DNA of 64,000 nucleotides from Yponomeuta sedellus (lineage: Eukaryota; Arthropoda; Insecta; Lepidoptera; Yponomeutidae), in the NCBI GenBank assembly GCA_934045075.1, contig OW203726.1, positions 6,780,860 through 6,844,859 on the forward strand. Direction: 5' to 3'. The notes under the pieces are model-generated. The model saw only the letters and a program-made list of their open reading frames with translations, did no database searches and was not told the DNA's origin. Position numbers and translations under genes: made by a program. This document shows, piece by piece, positions 1 through 11,362 of this stretch; positions within the stretch are counted from its first letter, which is position 1; each line of letters opens with the position of its first letter.

Positions 1-286
1 TCACTAGGTCTGGACCCAGAGACATGCGGCGCGTCCTACAGTTTCGGCTGTTCTTGGTCGATGTACTACAACGGATGCAAGTACGCCCGTTCAAAAACTG
101 TGAGAAAATTCCGTCTGTCAGTGAAGACCGAGGAAAGCGAGATCGAAGAGCGCATGCATGTACTGGCGACCTTACTGAGCCCCCTGTACATGAACCTAGC
201 CCCAAAGTCGTTTGAGAACCAATGCCAGTTCGAGAAAGAAGCATCGGACTGCCGACTTGGATTCAAGCCTGGGAGACCTTTTTCCG
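1..286 (+). CDS. Tet: TET exon (partial), Cys-rich to start of double-stranded beta-helix
   Basis: The exon is open in frame 1 from the first base and ends at GRPFSG with a good donor (gtaagaat) at 287. It leaves one base of a Gly codon that the next exon completes. Whether base 1 is the exon start cannot be seen. Confidence 0.93.
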
Positions 287-3200
287 GTAAGAATCTCATA
301 ACTTGCTACGGAATACAGGGTACTACGGTAGTTGACGGGATGTCAAATTAGTTAGGTACTAAAAGTGCAATGAGTTTTCATACAAAATTCCGTTTTAAAA
401 CGGTATGAAAATATACTCATGTGACGTCCCATTTATCAAAGCACTTTTAAATTTCATTGATTAATAAAAAACCTTAGCTAGTTAATTAAACTCTTTACAG
501 TTATTTAAATAGTTTTGATCGTATAATAAAAGCATAATGTTTGTTTTCCGTAATAAAGTTTCTAAAAAAATAAAGAGTTAAACTTTCTTAGGTGATTTTC
601 GTTTTGATAAAGCATTTATTGTTGATGCTGTCAAATACAGTATTGTTCTTAATAAAGAGAATCTTATGCGATTCAGTAACATATAAAATCTAGTAATCTA
701 TAATCTGTATCTACCTTAGTGTGATCAACAATTTCGTCTCTGTCATTTGCAGGAGTGACAGCGTGCATAGATTTCTGCGCGCACGCCCACCGAGACCTCC
801 ACAACATGAACAACGGTTGCACAGCAGTCGTCACTCTAGCCAAGCATAGGTCTCTGACCAAACCTCCAGATGAACAACTTCACGTATTGCCCCTCTACGT
901 CCTGGACACTACCGATGAGTTCGGCTCTAAGGAGGGGCAAGAAGAAAAAATGAAGTCCGGCGCTCTAGAGATTTTGGACAAGTGAGTGGTGATGTACACG
1001 ATCTTACTTTACCTATTTACCAAAACAATAACAAGCACCTCTCTATAACAAACGCTTGTTCCTGTTGCAGGTATCAAATGGAGGTGAGGGTGAGATCTGT
1101 GCCATTACAGCCATGCCGACGTCATGGCAAGAAACGAAAAGACGAAGACACAACTGATTCGGCCAATAACACGTCCACTGGCAGCAACGGTTCGCAACAA
1201 AGTCCTAATAATGCTCAAAAAAAACCACAACAATGCAACACACCGGGGCCACGGACACCACAACCACCTGATTTGAGAAATGCAAGTCCTAGAAGTCAAA
1301 GTAGCGCTTCTCCGAGAGCCCACACTCCTGCTCTGAACCAAACAAATCCCGGGGGCTTTCCCAATAATCAAGGACACTACAACTCAGCATTTATCAACCC
1401 CAATATGCACAACCCGAATACGGGAGGTCTGATGAATCCAAACTTAGGAAATCCAGCGCTGTTAGACATGGCAACCATGATCGATAACTTCACTGATGCG
1501 CAGTTACAGAGCAATCAAATCTCTAGCACCGTGTTAGATTCACCATACAATCCATATAACGATCAAAACTACAATCTACATCACCAGAATGCTCTGTACC
1601 ACTCCAGTCAGGTCTCTCCTTTAGTGGGAGAAGGAAACTCGTGCCAAAATCCCAATCAACTTCCAAGTTTCGCGGCTGGACTTCAGAAGAGGGATCCAAC
1701 TACTTTCGTCAATGCTCCAAATGTAATCCCTCCAACCAGCAATCCGCAAAACCAATGGCCAGACTTTGCCAACGCCGAAATATTTAACAATGTCGTGAAG
1801 GAAGACCCTGATTCAACCACAGCACATTTAAATCTACCACCTAATAATTACAGTCCAAATTCAAATACAAGTGAACCGAACTCAGAACAACTAGCTCAGA
1901 AAGCGGCGACGGAGCCCAAAGATAAACAAAGTAACATCCTAGCAGCAGACTTAAACAAATCCTTACCTGATTTTGATATGCCAAACTCTCCGCGACTAAC
2001 GGAGATATCACAAAAGTCACAAAGTGCTCCCGAATCCCCGGCAGCGTCACCTATGATGCCAGACCTAAAATCGCCAAGCAATATCACAGAACAACAACAC
2101 GGCAACAACACTGAACGGAAAAGTGTCTGGAAATCGCCGGATCCCAAAAATTGGGACCCACTCACAGGAAAGCCAAAGGATACTGCCAATCTAGGAGACA
2201 ATGAGAATTCAGTCTTTAGAGTACCTAAAGCACGACCACCTTCACGGTCAAACCATACTACTGCACCTGAAGGTGTAGAAAACTCTACCTTTCTAAAACC
2301 CTATCCACCATCTGAAAGGCCATATTTAAACCAAGGCTATGAGCACAGAAGTCCGTATGATAACAGAACTTCTATACCCAATAATGGAAATATGCAAGCA
2401 CCAGTTTCTCAGGCCAATTTCACGATAAACCATGATGAGTTTAGTCAAAGCATGACGATAGCTAACAAGCCGGAGTTCACAGGAAACAGCTTCCACGCGG
2501 TCAATCAAAATTCCTACGGAAATCAGACCGCTAGCATACAAGGCTATGGCAACTACCCACAGATGGGAAATGCATATCCTTTTCCACCCACTCCGTACGG
2601 GCACTTTAACCCTTATGAAAACAGCTATAATGATTATAATAGCTTGGCATATTACAACGCGGAAAAATATAAACGTGAAGAGTTACTTAGGAACTCCCAT
2701 TGCTACAACTCATATGGATATCAATACAACCCTAACTTTGCGCCAAACTTTTACCAGAATCCGAGCCCAAACTGGTGCCAATCATCGCCTAATTGGTGTT
2801 TGTACCCACCGGCCTTTTCCATTCCTTACCCACCAGAACCCCCCAAAGCGGAACCAATAGGAGAAGTAACAGACTTTAGTGATAACCTGGAATGTTTCAA
2901 AGATAGCCAAATGGGTGGCGTAGCTATAGCATTAGGACACGGGAGTGTACTGTTCGAATGTGCTAAACACGAAATGCACTCTACAACTTCTGTCAAAAGT
3001 CCAAATAGAGTCAATCCGACAAGGATATCTCTAGTATTCTACCAGCACCGTAATTTAAATCGACCAAAGCACGGTCTCGAGGAATGGGAGGAGAAAATGA
3101 GATTGAAAAAGTTAGGGTTAACACCGCCAGCGACGCCCTCAACTCCTGGGCCGCCGATATCACCAGCGACTACTCCAGGGCCGGATCGGCAAACGCCAGT

Positions 3201-3405
3201 GCCGGAAAAATGGAAGAATGACAGCGAAAATGCCATACCAGGGGGGTACCCAACGCTTTCAGCGCTGGTGGAAGCTACTACAGCGGCGAAGAAGACCGGA
3301 CAGTTGATGATGAGGACTGACACACAGACGACAATGTCATGGACGACGCTGTTCCCGATGCACCCGTGCACGGTAACCGGCCCCTACCAAGAGTCGGGCA
3401 CCTGA
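1..3405 (+). CDS. Tet: TET methylcytosine dioxygenase, C-terminal catalytic part (5' end outside window)
   Basis: TET enzymes are nuclear Fe(II)/2-oxoglutarate dioxygenases that oxidise 5-methylcytosine. Three exons (1-286, 753-981, 1071-3405) with GT/AG borders join in frame to 949 codons plus stop. The fragment opens in the Cys-rich part ([15 protein letters not shown]) and continues through [16 protein letters not shown]. The HxD iron motif is in AHAHRDLHN (His 108, Asp 110 of the fragment). After [10 protein letters not shown] a basic stretch (KKRK) leads into about 580 residues rich in Asn, Pro, Ser, Gln and Tyr. The second half of the fold then resumes: [20 protein letters not shown] gives the distal iron His (codon at 2977) and [14 protein letters not shown] the 2-oxoglutarate Arg (codon at 3022). 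The C-terminus [15 protein letters not shown] is also family-typical. The split catalytic core with a disordered insert is normal for TET. The N-terminal half lies before base 1. Identification rests on motif recognition. Confidence 0.95.
753..981 (+). CDS. Tet: TET exon with HxD iron-binding motif
   Basis: The acceptor (tcatttgcag) ends at 752 and the donor (gtgagtgg) begins at 982. The exon encodes [17 protein letters not shown] through ALEILDK. It carries the first two iron ligands and the conserved [10 protein letters not shown] segment. Confidence 0.94.
1071..3405 (+). CDS. Tet: TET last exon: low-complexity insert plus distal His/Arg and C-terminus
   Basis: The acceptor (cctgttgcag) ends at 1070. 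The first base completes the Lys codon split by the intron, so translation starts at YQMEVRVRS. The open frame continues upstream of the acceptor, but that part reads through the intron and its apparent start codon at 982 is not the real start. The exon ends with TGA at 3403-3405. Confidence 0.94.
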
Positions 3406-6400
3406 CGCCGGCCCGGACCTTCTAGTGGTCAATGCTCTTCCAAAACGCAGCGATGCAATGACATCCCTTCCGTAGCGATCTAAGTCTGTGTTGCCTTTTT
3501 TCGTAGGTCTTATAACTATCAACTTATGATTAGTGGTTTAAAAATCGTGCTTTCCATTAATGTAGTTCTTGGCTAAACGGAGTTACAATGTTGAATTGAT
3601 GTCTCAGACTGGTCCAATCGAGCGATTTAGTTTTAGATGTTATTTTGATGCATTTAACATTGGAATTGACTATCTGTACCGTACAGTCGTCACAATACTG
3701 TAGTGAAGTCCCGAGTGAGTTTTAATCAAAGATTGTAATTTTAAGTTATTTTGTAGTGTTTATCGCATTTCAGCTAGTCTTACGTTTATTAACTAAGTAT
3801 CGTATCAAAGTGATCGAACCGCCAAGTAGGTTTTTGTGTATATTCTTGTGGTATTTTTTAGTTTTCAATGACTTTACCGAAGCTAAATTCATTACAGTCT
3901 CGACGTTTAGTTTTAATTTACAAGTTTTATTGTAAAATAGGCTCCTTAATGTATGATTTGTCTGCATATTTTGTGAATGTTCTCTAATGTAACGCATAAT
4001 CTTATTTTGTGCGATAAAATGATCTCATAAAGTAAACTACTAACCCTACATGTAACAGTATAATTGAGAACAGAAGTACAAAACATCACATTTCCAAAAA
4101 GGTTGTACGTTGTTCCTGAGAGGATTTGGGTTTATTCCGGCGAAACTGTTAAACTCGCATGTATATTTTTTGTACCTTTGTTTGCATTTTGTTTATTTCT
4201 ATTCCTCTGACTTATTATGAAATAGCGATTTGTTTTGATCATGATGATTATTATTAATGAAATCATGGCGGTATACGCTAATGTATTTTACCAAGATGTG
4301 AGTGCTTTTCAATTAGGTTAAGATGTCGTGTGTATTTTTAACTTTTTAGACTATTTAACTTATTTATACGTATTACGTGAAACACAATCAGAACATTTTC
4401 TTTGTAATATTTTAGAATTATGATAGACATTATGTAATATTTAATATATTTCATTTATCACGTGACATTAAATTATTGCAGTTTGTTTAGGCATCTTTCA
4501 AGCAGCCTTCTTTACTTTTCAAATCGAGTGCCTGTTCTTTTTCGGCTAGGTACATTGAGAAAAATATCCAAACAAATAAGTTTCTGATCTTTACCAAAAA
4601 TGTGACCTTATAACTTTGTGAAGCAATGGGCTCTCCTCCATCTGCAAGGGAGAAACTAAAAATCATAACGTAGTGGATTAACAATAAAAGATTATAAAAT
4701 TATCTATCAGCTATAAGATAAAATTATGTACTTGCAAATAAACATTTTTTCAGGCGCTTGGAAAGAATATAAAGTAGGCGTATTATTGAAAATGAATGAA
4801 AACATACTGAATGAATAGTTATTAATATATAATTAGGGTAAGCAAAGTTTGTTTTAAAGATTAAACTATTGATATAGTTTATATTTTTTACGTGTACGTA
4901 TTTATTGAATGGTAAATTTATTGGGACGGACGTGAAATTATTTATAGGTTTAAAGTTTTGAGAACAAAACTTATAAAAATAAGCAATAATAGACTTCGGA
5001 GTCTATGTACATTTTAACGTAGGAGTGAAAATAATATTATTAAAAAAATAAATAAAAACGAATGGTGCGATATTGTCATCGGTCTTATGGCGCGTAATGT
5101 TGGAATTCTCGACAAAATTTGCCTAAACTTATTCTTGGATATTATTGATTACTGTAATGCATTGAACTTTAAATTCAATGCTGTAATGTTATGTGACATT
5201 GGTAACGCCCACGTGTCTTGCCATTGTACGTATTCGCTGTAATGGAACAATTCCTTTTCATTCTTCAATTCTTGATGCATTGTACGACAAGACATATCAG
5301 AAGCAATCACAGTATTTTAATTAATTGTAGCACGCTACTTATGAACAAGTTTATAAACCACGTAAAGTAATACATACAATAGTGTCACAAAGTTCCAGTA
5401 AACTTCCATCGCCGCTTGATACTTTTGTAGAAATATTTCGCAGACGCGTAAGTTTGCACCAAAACTATGTGAAAGGTAACAAAAGTAATAAATGTGTAGA
5501 GATGTAATTTTGCATGTATTAATCGGCCTTTTATAATGAAAAAAGTAAAAAGCTCTATCCAATTAGGTCACACACTAGAAACCTGTGATATAACCATTAA
5601 ACTCACGAGTGCTTGTATGTCTGTCTTCAGTGTGTTTGAGCATGTGAAGATTTCATTTCTCTTATTTGTTAGTTACACCGTTTTGTTGTTAAGTCTAGAA
5701 TAGAAACATGAAATACTGGTGTTTGAATTCTCTTTCTGGCAATCCCGCAGAAAATTCAATGAGTATTTTCTCGTAAAACTTAACTAGAAACAATAGGAAG
5801 ATCAAATACCAGTTTCGTGTGAATATTCTCGATTACCGGCACGTTTTTAATTAACAATCTGTCCACAGATTAGTGATACTGCAAATACAATTTGACAAAA
5901 CATTATCAATAATAATGTACACGCATAATGTCAATTTCTCCAAGTACCTTTAACAGTTCTAATTGTGATTAGACCCGTTAGATTTATAACTACCTACAAA
6001 TGAGCATCGCAATTCATTGGGACATATTTCTGTAAGTACCTAAAACCAATCTGTGGGTAGTTCGTCAAATGAAAACGGCCGCAAGAACCAAATAAGGTCG
6101 ACCAGTATTCTAAATGTTGTAACCAAATTGTGGAATTCACTTGACTGATCCTCGTGTTTCGGGTGATATATTACCAATGTGAAGTTTTTGTGAGGTTACT
6201 TTAGACGCGCGAACGCTGTATGTTCGTAGTTACGTTTAAGTTACGACGAACCTTTGTCTAATATTAATTAATGATATTTTTATTGTCTTCTGCCAAAACA
6301 AAAAGAGTAATCGAATGTGTCATGTAAATAGAACTACCATTATTTATTAATACAATAATTTAAAAGGAGATCCATGTTTTATTTTTGGTAAAATATTTAA

Positions 6401-6450
6401 ACTTACCAACATAGCAAACGACAGAACCCGAATAATATACTAGATACGTA
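3406..6450 (+). other. TET 3' UTR and following AT-rich sequence, no gene seen
   Basis: This is about 3 kb of AT-rich sequence with only short, unconvincing open frames. Several AATAAA-like hexamers occur (for example near 4737 and 5045), so a long 3' UTR is plausible, but the cleavage site cannot be chosen from sequence alone. No repeat family of this window is recognisable before about 6451. Confidence 0.5.
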
Positions 6451-6640
6451 TTTTTATGTAGCCTATAAACGTGACACTAAAGGGCACAGGCCTTCTCTCA
6501 GAGAAAGAGATAAGTATGGTCTTAATTACAACGCGTGCCCACCAAACAATTGGCAACTTCAAGCGCTAAGGTATTTGAATCCTCACGATGAGTTCCTTCA
6601 CCGTTAGCGAGTGGTATTGCTACAAATCCGTCCCTGACGT
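6451..6640 (+). repeat. SINE-like repeat, family E copy
   Basis: It opens with a 'tatgtagcctataaacgt' head and continues through 'gcgtgcccacc' and 'ttcaccgttagcgagtgg'. The same blocks recur near 15510, 18485, 25080, 26310 and 56390, which defines an interspersed family. Confidence 0.75.
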
Positions 6641-6815
6641 GGAAGACATGCGTTCTCTCTGAGACGAAGGCGAAGGAAAAAACTTGGCTGGAACTACCAT
6701 AATTAAAACTGTTTTTATACGGATTTATGGAACTACCATCCCTAGACATGAACAGAGAATGGTCAGCCCCAGTCTCCACGAAGGAGTAAAGGGACCAAAG
6801 AAGAAGAATTGCTAC
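6640..6815 (+). repeat. Interspersed repeat, family F copy (inverse of 63190-63420)
   Basis: The blocks 'gacgtggaagac', 'aaaaaacttggctgga', 'catgaacagagaatgg' and 'aagggaccaaagaagaagaa' reappear as reverse complement at 63190-63360. The two copies are diverged. I cannot assign the class; it may be LINE-derived. Confidence 0.65.
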
Positions 6816-7356
6816 TATAATTTCACAAATATAGGCCATGCGCGCACTACGATATTTAATCGCGCGATATTTTTGTCGCAGAAATATAACGTATGAGTTA
6901 TTATGTCTGCGCGCATAAGCTACAAAAAAATCGCAGCTATTTTAAAATTGTTATTTGTTACATTTTTGCGCGACTACTCGCGACGCGATTGTGCAAAACT
7001 AAACTGTGGCCTATGGAGTTCTACAGCTCCGCGCGCATTGCGATAATAAAATTGCATACATACTCCGATTATTAGTATTTTTATATTTAATTTGAGGTCC
7101 AACAATTGTCAGTAATTTGTCAAATGTTTGAATCTTCATTCGATAATAGCCAAAGATTTTTTTGGGATACAGCCGAAGATCGTTGTATTTCAGATAAAGA
7201 AATCTTTGACACATCTTTCTGCTGTGAAAGGATGAATCCAGTAATGATGAATACCTTCTCTCTTTTTTTTCTTCTCTTCAGAAGTAAAGCAAGACAGGCA
7301 ATTTGTACGAAATCCATGTAGTGCGCGCCTGTAGTGGCTGGTGGCTGTAGTGGCCT

Positions 7357-7529
7357 AGGCTAAGCGCGCTCGGTTTACGTGACTGTTTCGTCACTCTTAT
7401 CAAGACCGTGGATGGAGATGCGCGTATGTTACGACGTGACAACTGGGTGACATTTCGCGCATCTCCATACATATCTACGGAGTGACGAAACAGTCACGGT
7501 GACAAAAGTAACCCGTGCGCGCTTAGCCT
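7357..7529. mobile_element. Foldback/MITE-like element with long inverted arms
   Basis: The arm from 'aggctaagcgcgc' (7357) pairs imperfectly with the arm ending 'gcgcgcttagcct' (7529). Shared inner blocks include 'gtgactgtttcgtcact' and 'tggagatgcgcg'. There is no coding capacity. Origin as a nonautonomous DNA element is inferred. Confidence 0.65.
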
Positions 7530-7544
7530 TAGAAAACAAAGTCA

Positions 7545-7630
7545 CTGCCCGCTATAGGAATCGAGCCTTGGTCTCGCTTCCGGAGTCCATTGTTCTAATC
7601 ACTATTAGGTAAGCATTGGGCTACCGCCGC
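7545..7630 (-). repeat. tRNA-like tail of a family E-type SINE
   Basis: The block 'ggaatcgagccttggtctcgcttc...gagtccattgttctaatcac' matches the tRNA-like B-box end of the repeats at 25180-25250 and 26430-26495. It is a degenerate fragment. Confidence 0.5.
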
Positions 7631-7984
7631 TCAAAAATACATGATGCTCATATCTATCCGCACCGCATTACGCGCACCAAATCTTAACAGATTGCCATCG
7701 TCTGTGAAATTAGTATGGACTTTGGCAGTTAGGCGCTTGGAATCTCTCAGGATTTGGTGTGCATAATTACGCCCCTGATGAACTGATCTTCCGTAACTAC
7801 AATTTGATTTTCGATTTTGACAAGTACATTTTACACTCCCTCGCAGAACATGTGATGATTGTCGAAGGGCGCATTTCATAAATGGTCTAAGCGAGCTAAG
7901 CAAAAAAAATACGGACATTATAGACTCATGTTTTTATCCTATATGTGTCCTTTTTACACACACACAAACGCACACCAAACTCAA

Positions 7985-8400
7985 ACCGGGGGGTGGGCAG
8001 CAGCGCCCCCTGCAGTACAATTCCACCGAACTGCGATCCCCAACCCGCATGCCCAGCGTGGGGATTAACATAACATTAACATTTACATACAAGCACATAC
8101 ATTCTTTCTGGCCCCATCACTAGGATACCCTGTGTCGCGGGAACCAGAAACAACGACACACGTTTGTGTGTCGTTGTTTCAAACAAAACAAAAAAAAAGC
8201 CCAGGTCTTGGATGTTTACATGTTTATGTAAACATCCAAGACCTGGGCTTTTTTTTTGTTCCCAGCCGGGATTCGAACCCGGGACCTCCCGCATGGCAGG
8301 CAGACGCGCCACCGCATTATGGGCATTACCCCCTATGATAGCACAACGTGGCGCTCTTTAGGGGAGGGCTATGTCCAGCAGTGGACTAGTATAGCCTGAC
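7985..8400 (-). repeat. Family C repeat, split by a SINE insertion
   Basis: The two flanks (7985-8068 and 8324-8400) together match the reverse complement of the uninterrupted copy at 13795-13950. Shared blocks include 'gggcagcagcgccccctgc', 'catgcccagcgtgggg' and 'ggctatgtccagcagtgga'. The interruption falls after 'ggggatta' and resumes at 'attatgggcatt', leaving a short 'atta' direct repeat. Confidence 0.8.
8069..8323 (-). repeat. tRNA-derived SINE, family B, with palindromic tail, nested in family C
   Basis: In minus orientation it has the B box of a tRNA-like head ('gggttcgaatcccggc') and a 'gcgcc' A-box region near 8310. The tail is duplicated in inverse: about 33 bases around 'gcccaggtcttggatgttta' are followed after a few bases by their reverse complement (8180-8255). 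A second small hairpin is at 8148-8178. Other copies of the family are at 10284, 15897 and 62844. Confidence 0.8.
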
Positions 8401-8717
8401 GACGACGACGACAAACCCACACCCCCATCCCGGGTAGGCAGAGACCAGGGCATGCTACCTGACAGCTCTCTTTCGCTTCTGCAACACTCATCCGTAGCAT
8501 GCACGCACTCCAGTACTTTTTAAATAAAAAAAACGTAATTACTGCATACTCCTCAAACTTTCAACAAAAATGTGAAGATAAAAAAATGTCTACGATGTCC
8601 GTATGCCGTATTTACCCCGCAGTAGTCCCAAAGTATCTCGCACGAAATAGGGTTTTTGGGTTTTTGTGCCTGTTGCACTTATAAGATTCGCACTGTAATC
8701 GATTTCATCGCATCTAG

Positions 8718-8855
8718 GAACGCAGGGTTGATTTTACTTTCTAATCTATTAATGATTCAGCTACACAACATAGTCCCAGGTCCCAGCGGAAATCGAATCC
8801 GCGACCACTGTTTATGTAGGTATGTGTGTTATCGCTAGTCCAATGAGACAGACAA
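8718..8855 (-). repeat. tRNA-like SINE, family H, inverse copy of 10492-10615
   Basis: The segment contains 'tttctaatctattaatgatt', 'aacatagtcccaggtccc' and 'gaatccgcgaccactg'. All three recur as reverse complement at 10492-10615, including a B-box-like 'ggattcgat'. The two copies are about 1.7 kb apart in opposite orientation. Confidence 0.75.
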
Positions 8856-8874
8856 TAATACTTTTACAATTATC

Positions 8875-9233
8875 AATAGTGTAATATTAATAGCACTAAC
8901 AGCTAAAAAAGAGAACTATCCTATTCTGAAACTTAAGGAGATTTTTATACATGGTGTAAAGTCGCGTGCACTAAAACCATCTAAAACTTTAGAATCTTGC
9001 CACATTATCACATTATGCTTTTCTAGCTTGATGTATGAGGAATTGACTATTTTGACCTTTACAGTCACTAATACTTGACAGTCACGAGCACTAACATTTT
9101 GCATTTGAGTACCTTGTCAAATGCAAAATGTTAGTGCCCGTGACTGTACACCATGTATAAAAATCTCCTTAAGTTTCCGAATAGTATAGTAAGTTCTCTT
9201 TTTAGCTGTTAGTGCTATTAATATTACACTATA
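8875..9233. mobile_element. Foldback element with about 100-base inverted arms
   Basis: The ends read 'agtgtaatattaatagcac' at 8877 and its reverse complement ending at 9231. Further paired blocks include 'cactaacagctaaaaa' and 'cttaaggagatttttataca'. A small inner hairpin lies around 9100-9145 ('tttgcatttga'). No coding capacity is visible. Confidence 0.75.
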
Positions 9234-9234
9234 G

Positions 9235-9610
9235 TCGTCGTTTGCGTTGGCTGGGGCATGCATGGATTCTACTAGTCTGCCGAGAGCTGTCATGCTTGGT
9301 GAAGTAGCGCACGCCAAGATACGCGTCGGAAGACCGCTACTACGCGTCAAGGACTGCCTCAACCGCGACATGGCGGCTTTCGGAATCGATCACCAGACCT
9401 GGGAAAAATTTGTCGTGAATCGTGACGCCTGGAAAGAGGAGTTCGGGAGACCGCAAGACCTGCGATGAAGTATGGTGCTTGGGACTGGCGGATAAGAGAG
9501 CCAGGAGGCACCGAATTCATACCGACCCGACTCCAGGCTCTTCTTTTATCTGTCCTACATGCAGTAGGACCTGCCGCTCTCGAATCGGACTTTTTAGTCA
9601 CTCAATAAAG
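9235..9610 (+). pseudogene. Non-LTR retrotransposon ORF2 C-terminal remnant
   Basis: The reading frame from about 9238 gives GRPLLRVKDCLNRDMAAFGI followed by WEKFVVNRDAWKEEFG, which resembles the 'GRP..R.KD..KRD' tail of LINE polyproteins. Another frame carries CPTCSRTCRSRIGLFSH, the terminal Cys/His motif of such proteins. The frame shift between the two shows decay. No RT domain remains. Confidence 0.65.
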
Positions 9611-9611
9611 T

Positions 9612-9912
9612 TAGAATATTTTCGGGGCTTAATCGCGTAGTAATTTATTGCTATTTTTTTTCCGGTCATCAAGATGTGTTCGAGTGGAAAAAAGTCGCAT
9701 GGCTTATCGTCCGACATTGTCAGCGTAGTGTGTCGCAACCCTAATAGTGCTTTGTGATAGCTGATTGAGGGTAGTCTAAAACCTCATCAGCCGAAGATGC
9801 GAACGGGTGCCAGCCATCAGTCTTCTCGTGACCACGATGACTGTAACGTCGTCGAAACGTCGAGGTAAAATAGCAATAAATTACTACGCGATTAAGCCCC
9901 GAAAATATTCTA
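9612..9912. repeat. Perfect 46-base inverted repeat around a 209-base spacer
   Basis: Positions 9612-9657 and 9867-9912 are exact reverse complements (arm core 'gcttaatcgcgtagtaattt'). The spacer contains 'gtcgtcgaaacgtcgagg', a motif I associate with LINE 3' ends. The arrangement abuts the LINE remnant at 9235-9610. Confidence 0.85.
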
Positions 9913-10049
9913 TGTGTATAAGTCACGAAAGTTTAAAATATGTTACTCAATAAAGTGTCAAACTCTTAGGGACTGTTTAAATCGTCCGTAACGGACGCGA
10001 AGGCCTATGAATGAATGATAATTTTATTGTAAAAGTATTATTTAAAATG

Positions 10050-10276
10050 CACCTATGCAAATTACTTCAACCAGATGTCGCTGCCTGTACGTAATACATA
10101 GAATATTGTAAGGAGGTTCAAAATTTCACTGATGCGTCGCCCATTAGCTCAGTTGGAAAGAGCGCTGGCACGGATAGCCTGAGGTCGAGGGTTCGAATCC
10201 CGGCACGGGTGGAATTTTTAGCCTCTAAATAGGTTTTTTAAATAGTCCTTAGCACGGGTTAGTGTATTAAAAAAAA
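10050..10276 (+). repeat. tRNA-like SINE, family A (single copy)
   Basis: It has an upstream body ('gatgtcgctgcctgtacgta'), then a tRNA-like module with A box 'tagctcagttgg' and B box 'gggttcgaatccc' (10138-10211), then a tail ('agcctctaaataggttt', 'gcacgggttagt'). The same order forms the repeat unit of the array at 57819-59805. It is not called as a functional tRNA because the anticodon arm is irregular. Confidence 0.8.
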
Positions 10277-10283
10277 AGTATTA

Positions 10284-10490
10284 TTGTCGATGGCCTCTGG
10301 GGCGCAGCGGTAGCGCATCTGCCTTCCATACAAGAGGTCCCGGGTTCGATCCCCGGCTGGGGACAAAAAAACCCCAGGTCTTGGATGTATACATGTTTGT
10401 GATGTCGTTGTTTCTGGTTACCCACGACACAGGGTATCATAGTGTGGGGCCAGAAGCAATGTATGTGCCTGTATGTAAATGTTATGTTAT
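10284..10490 (+). repeat. tRNA-derived SINE, family B
   Basis: The tRNA-like head has A-box 'tggggcgcagcgg' and B-box 'gggttcgatcccc'. It is followed by 'ccccaggtcttggatgt' and a tail ending 'tatgtaaatgttatgtta'. It closely matches the copy at 62844-63035. Confidence 0.85.
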
Positions 10491-10491
10491 G

Positions 10492-10615
10492 TCTGTCTCG
10501 TTGGACTAGCAATCACACGCATACATAAACAGTGGTCGCGGATTCGATTTCCGCTGGGACCTGGGACTATGTTGTGTGGGTGAATCATTAATAGATTAGA
10601 AAGTAAAATTAAATA
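10492..10615 (+). repeat. tRNA-like SINE, family H
   Basis: It begins 'tctcgttggactagc' and has B-box-like 'gcggattcgatttccgc'. It is the inverse partner of 8718-8855. It lies directly downstream of a family B copy. Confidence 0.75.
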
Positions 10616-11362
10616 ATTATTACGTTGTTATCTATAATACTAGGATCAAGCTCATAACATCTTAAGCCCCGTGTTCGCTTACCATCAGTCGTGGGACCAA
10701 GTGTCAAACTGTGTCACTTAAAAAATAAGTGCATAGGAACTGAAAGTCAGACTTCATTAGAACAAATGCACAGTTAGTAAAGGAAACCATTGCAAGTAAG
10801 TACTAGAACTACTTTATTTAAGTACAAAATTACAACTAAGTTGACAGCTGACTACGAAAAGGACACCCTTGACTACGTGGAAAATATTTATCAAAATACT
10901 TCTCTATTTACATATTTACTTATGTGTATGTACGCATAAATGTACTTTGATTTTTGTAGAGACATAGAAGAGTATTATTTTGGCCCGTTTTTGGTATAAT
11001 ACTTACGGCGCTTAGCCTAAATATAACAAAATATGTCAACCCTGCATTGCCCAGGTAATTTCAATGTAGGCACTCATTAAATACTAATATTCCGTACAAA
11101 TATAAACGTTGAGCATACATGTTGAGCCAACATATCACTTTTTCGTAGATTAATAACGTAATAAAATCTTACAAAATTTAAGTAAAAACAATACAAAATG
11201 GTAACTTGGCCCCATTATAGTGACCGGAAAAAATTAACAGCACCAAAGGAATGAATAAAAATTTAAAGTTTACTATTAAAAAATATTAGTAACGGTATTT
11301 TTATAAAAAAAGACCATTCTTCTAAAACACTTCTTAGAGTCTGTTTATTTAATCTGTACAGT

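Noticed and set aside
982..1070. Start codon and N-terminal extension of the long open frame ending at 3405
   Set aside because: The first 30 codons read through an intron. A strong donor (982) and acceptor (1070) fit the TET reading frame on both sides.
10138..10211. Functional tRNA gene
   Set aside because: A and B boxes are present, but the anticodon arm is irregular, the T stem does not close properly, and the module is embedded in a repeated SINE unit.
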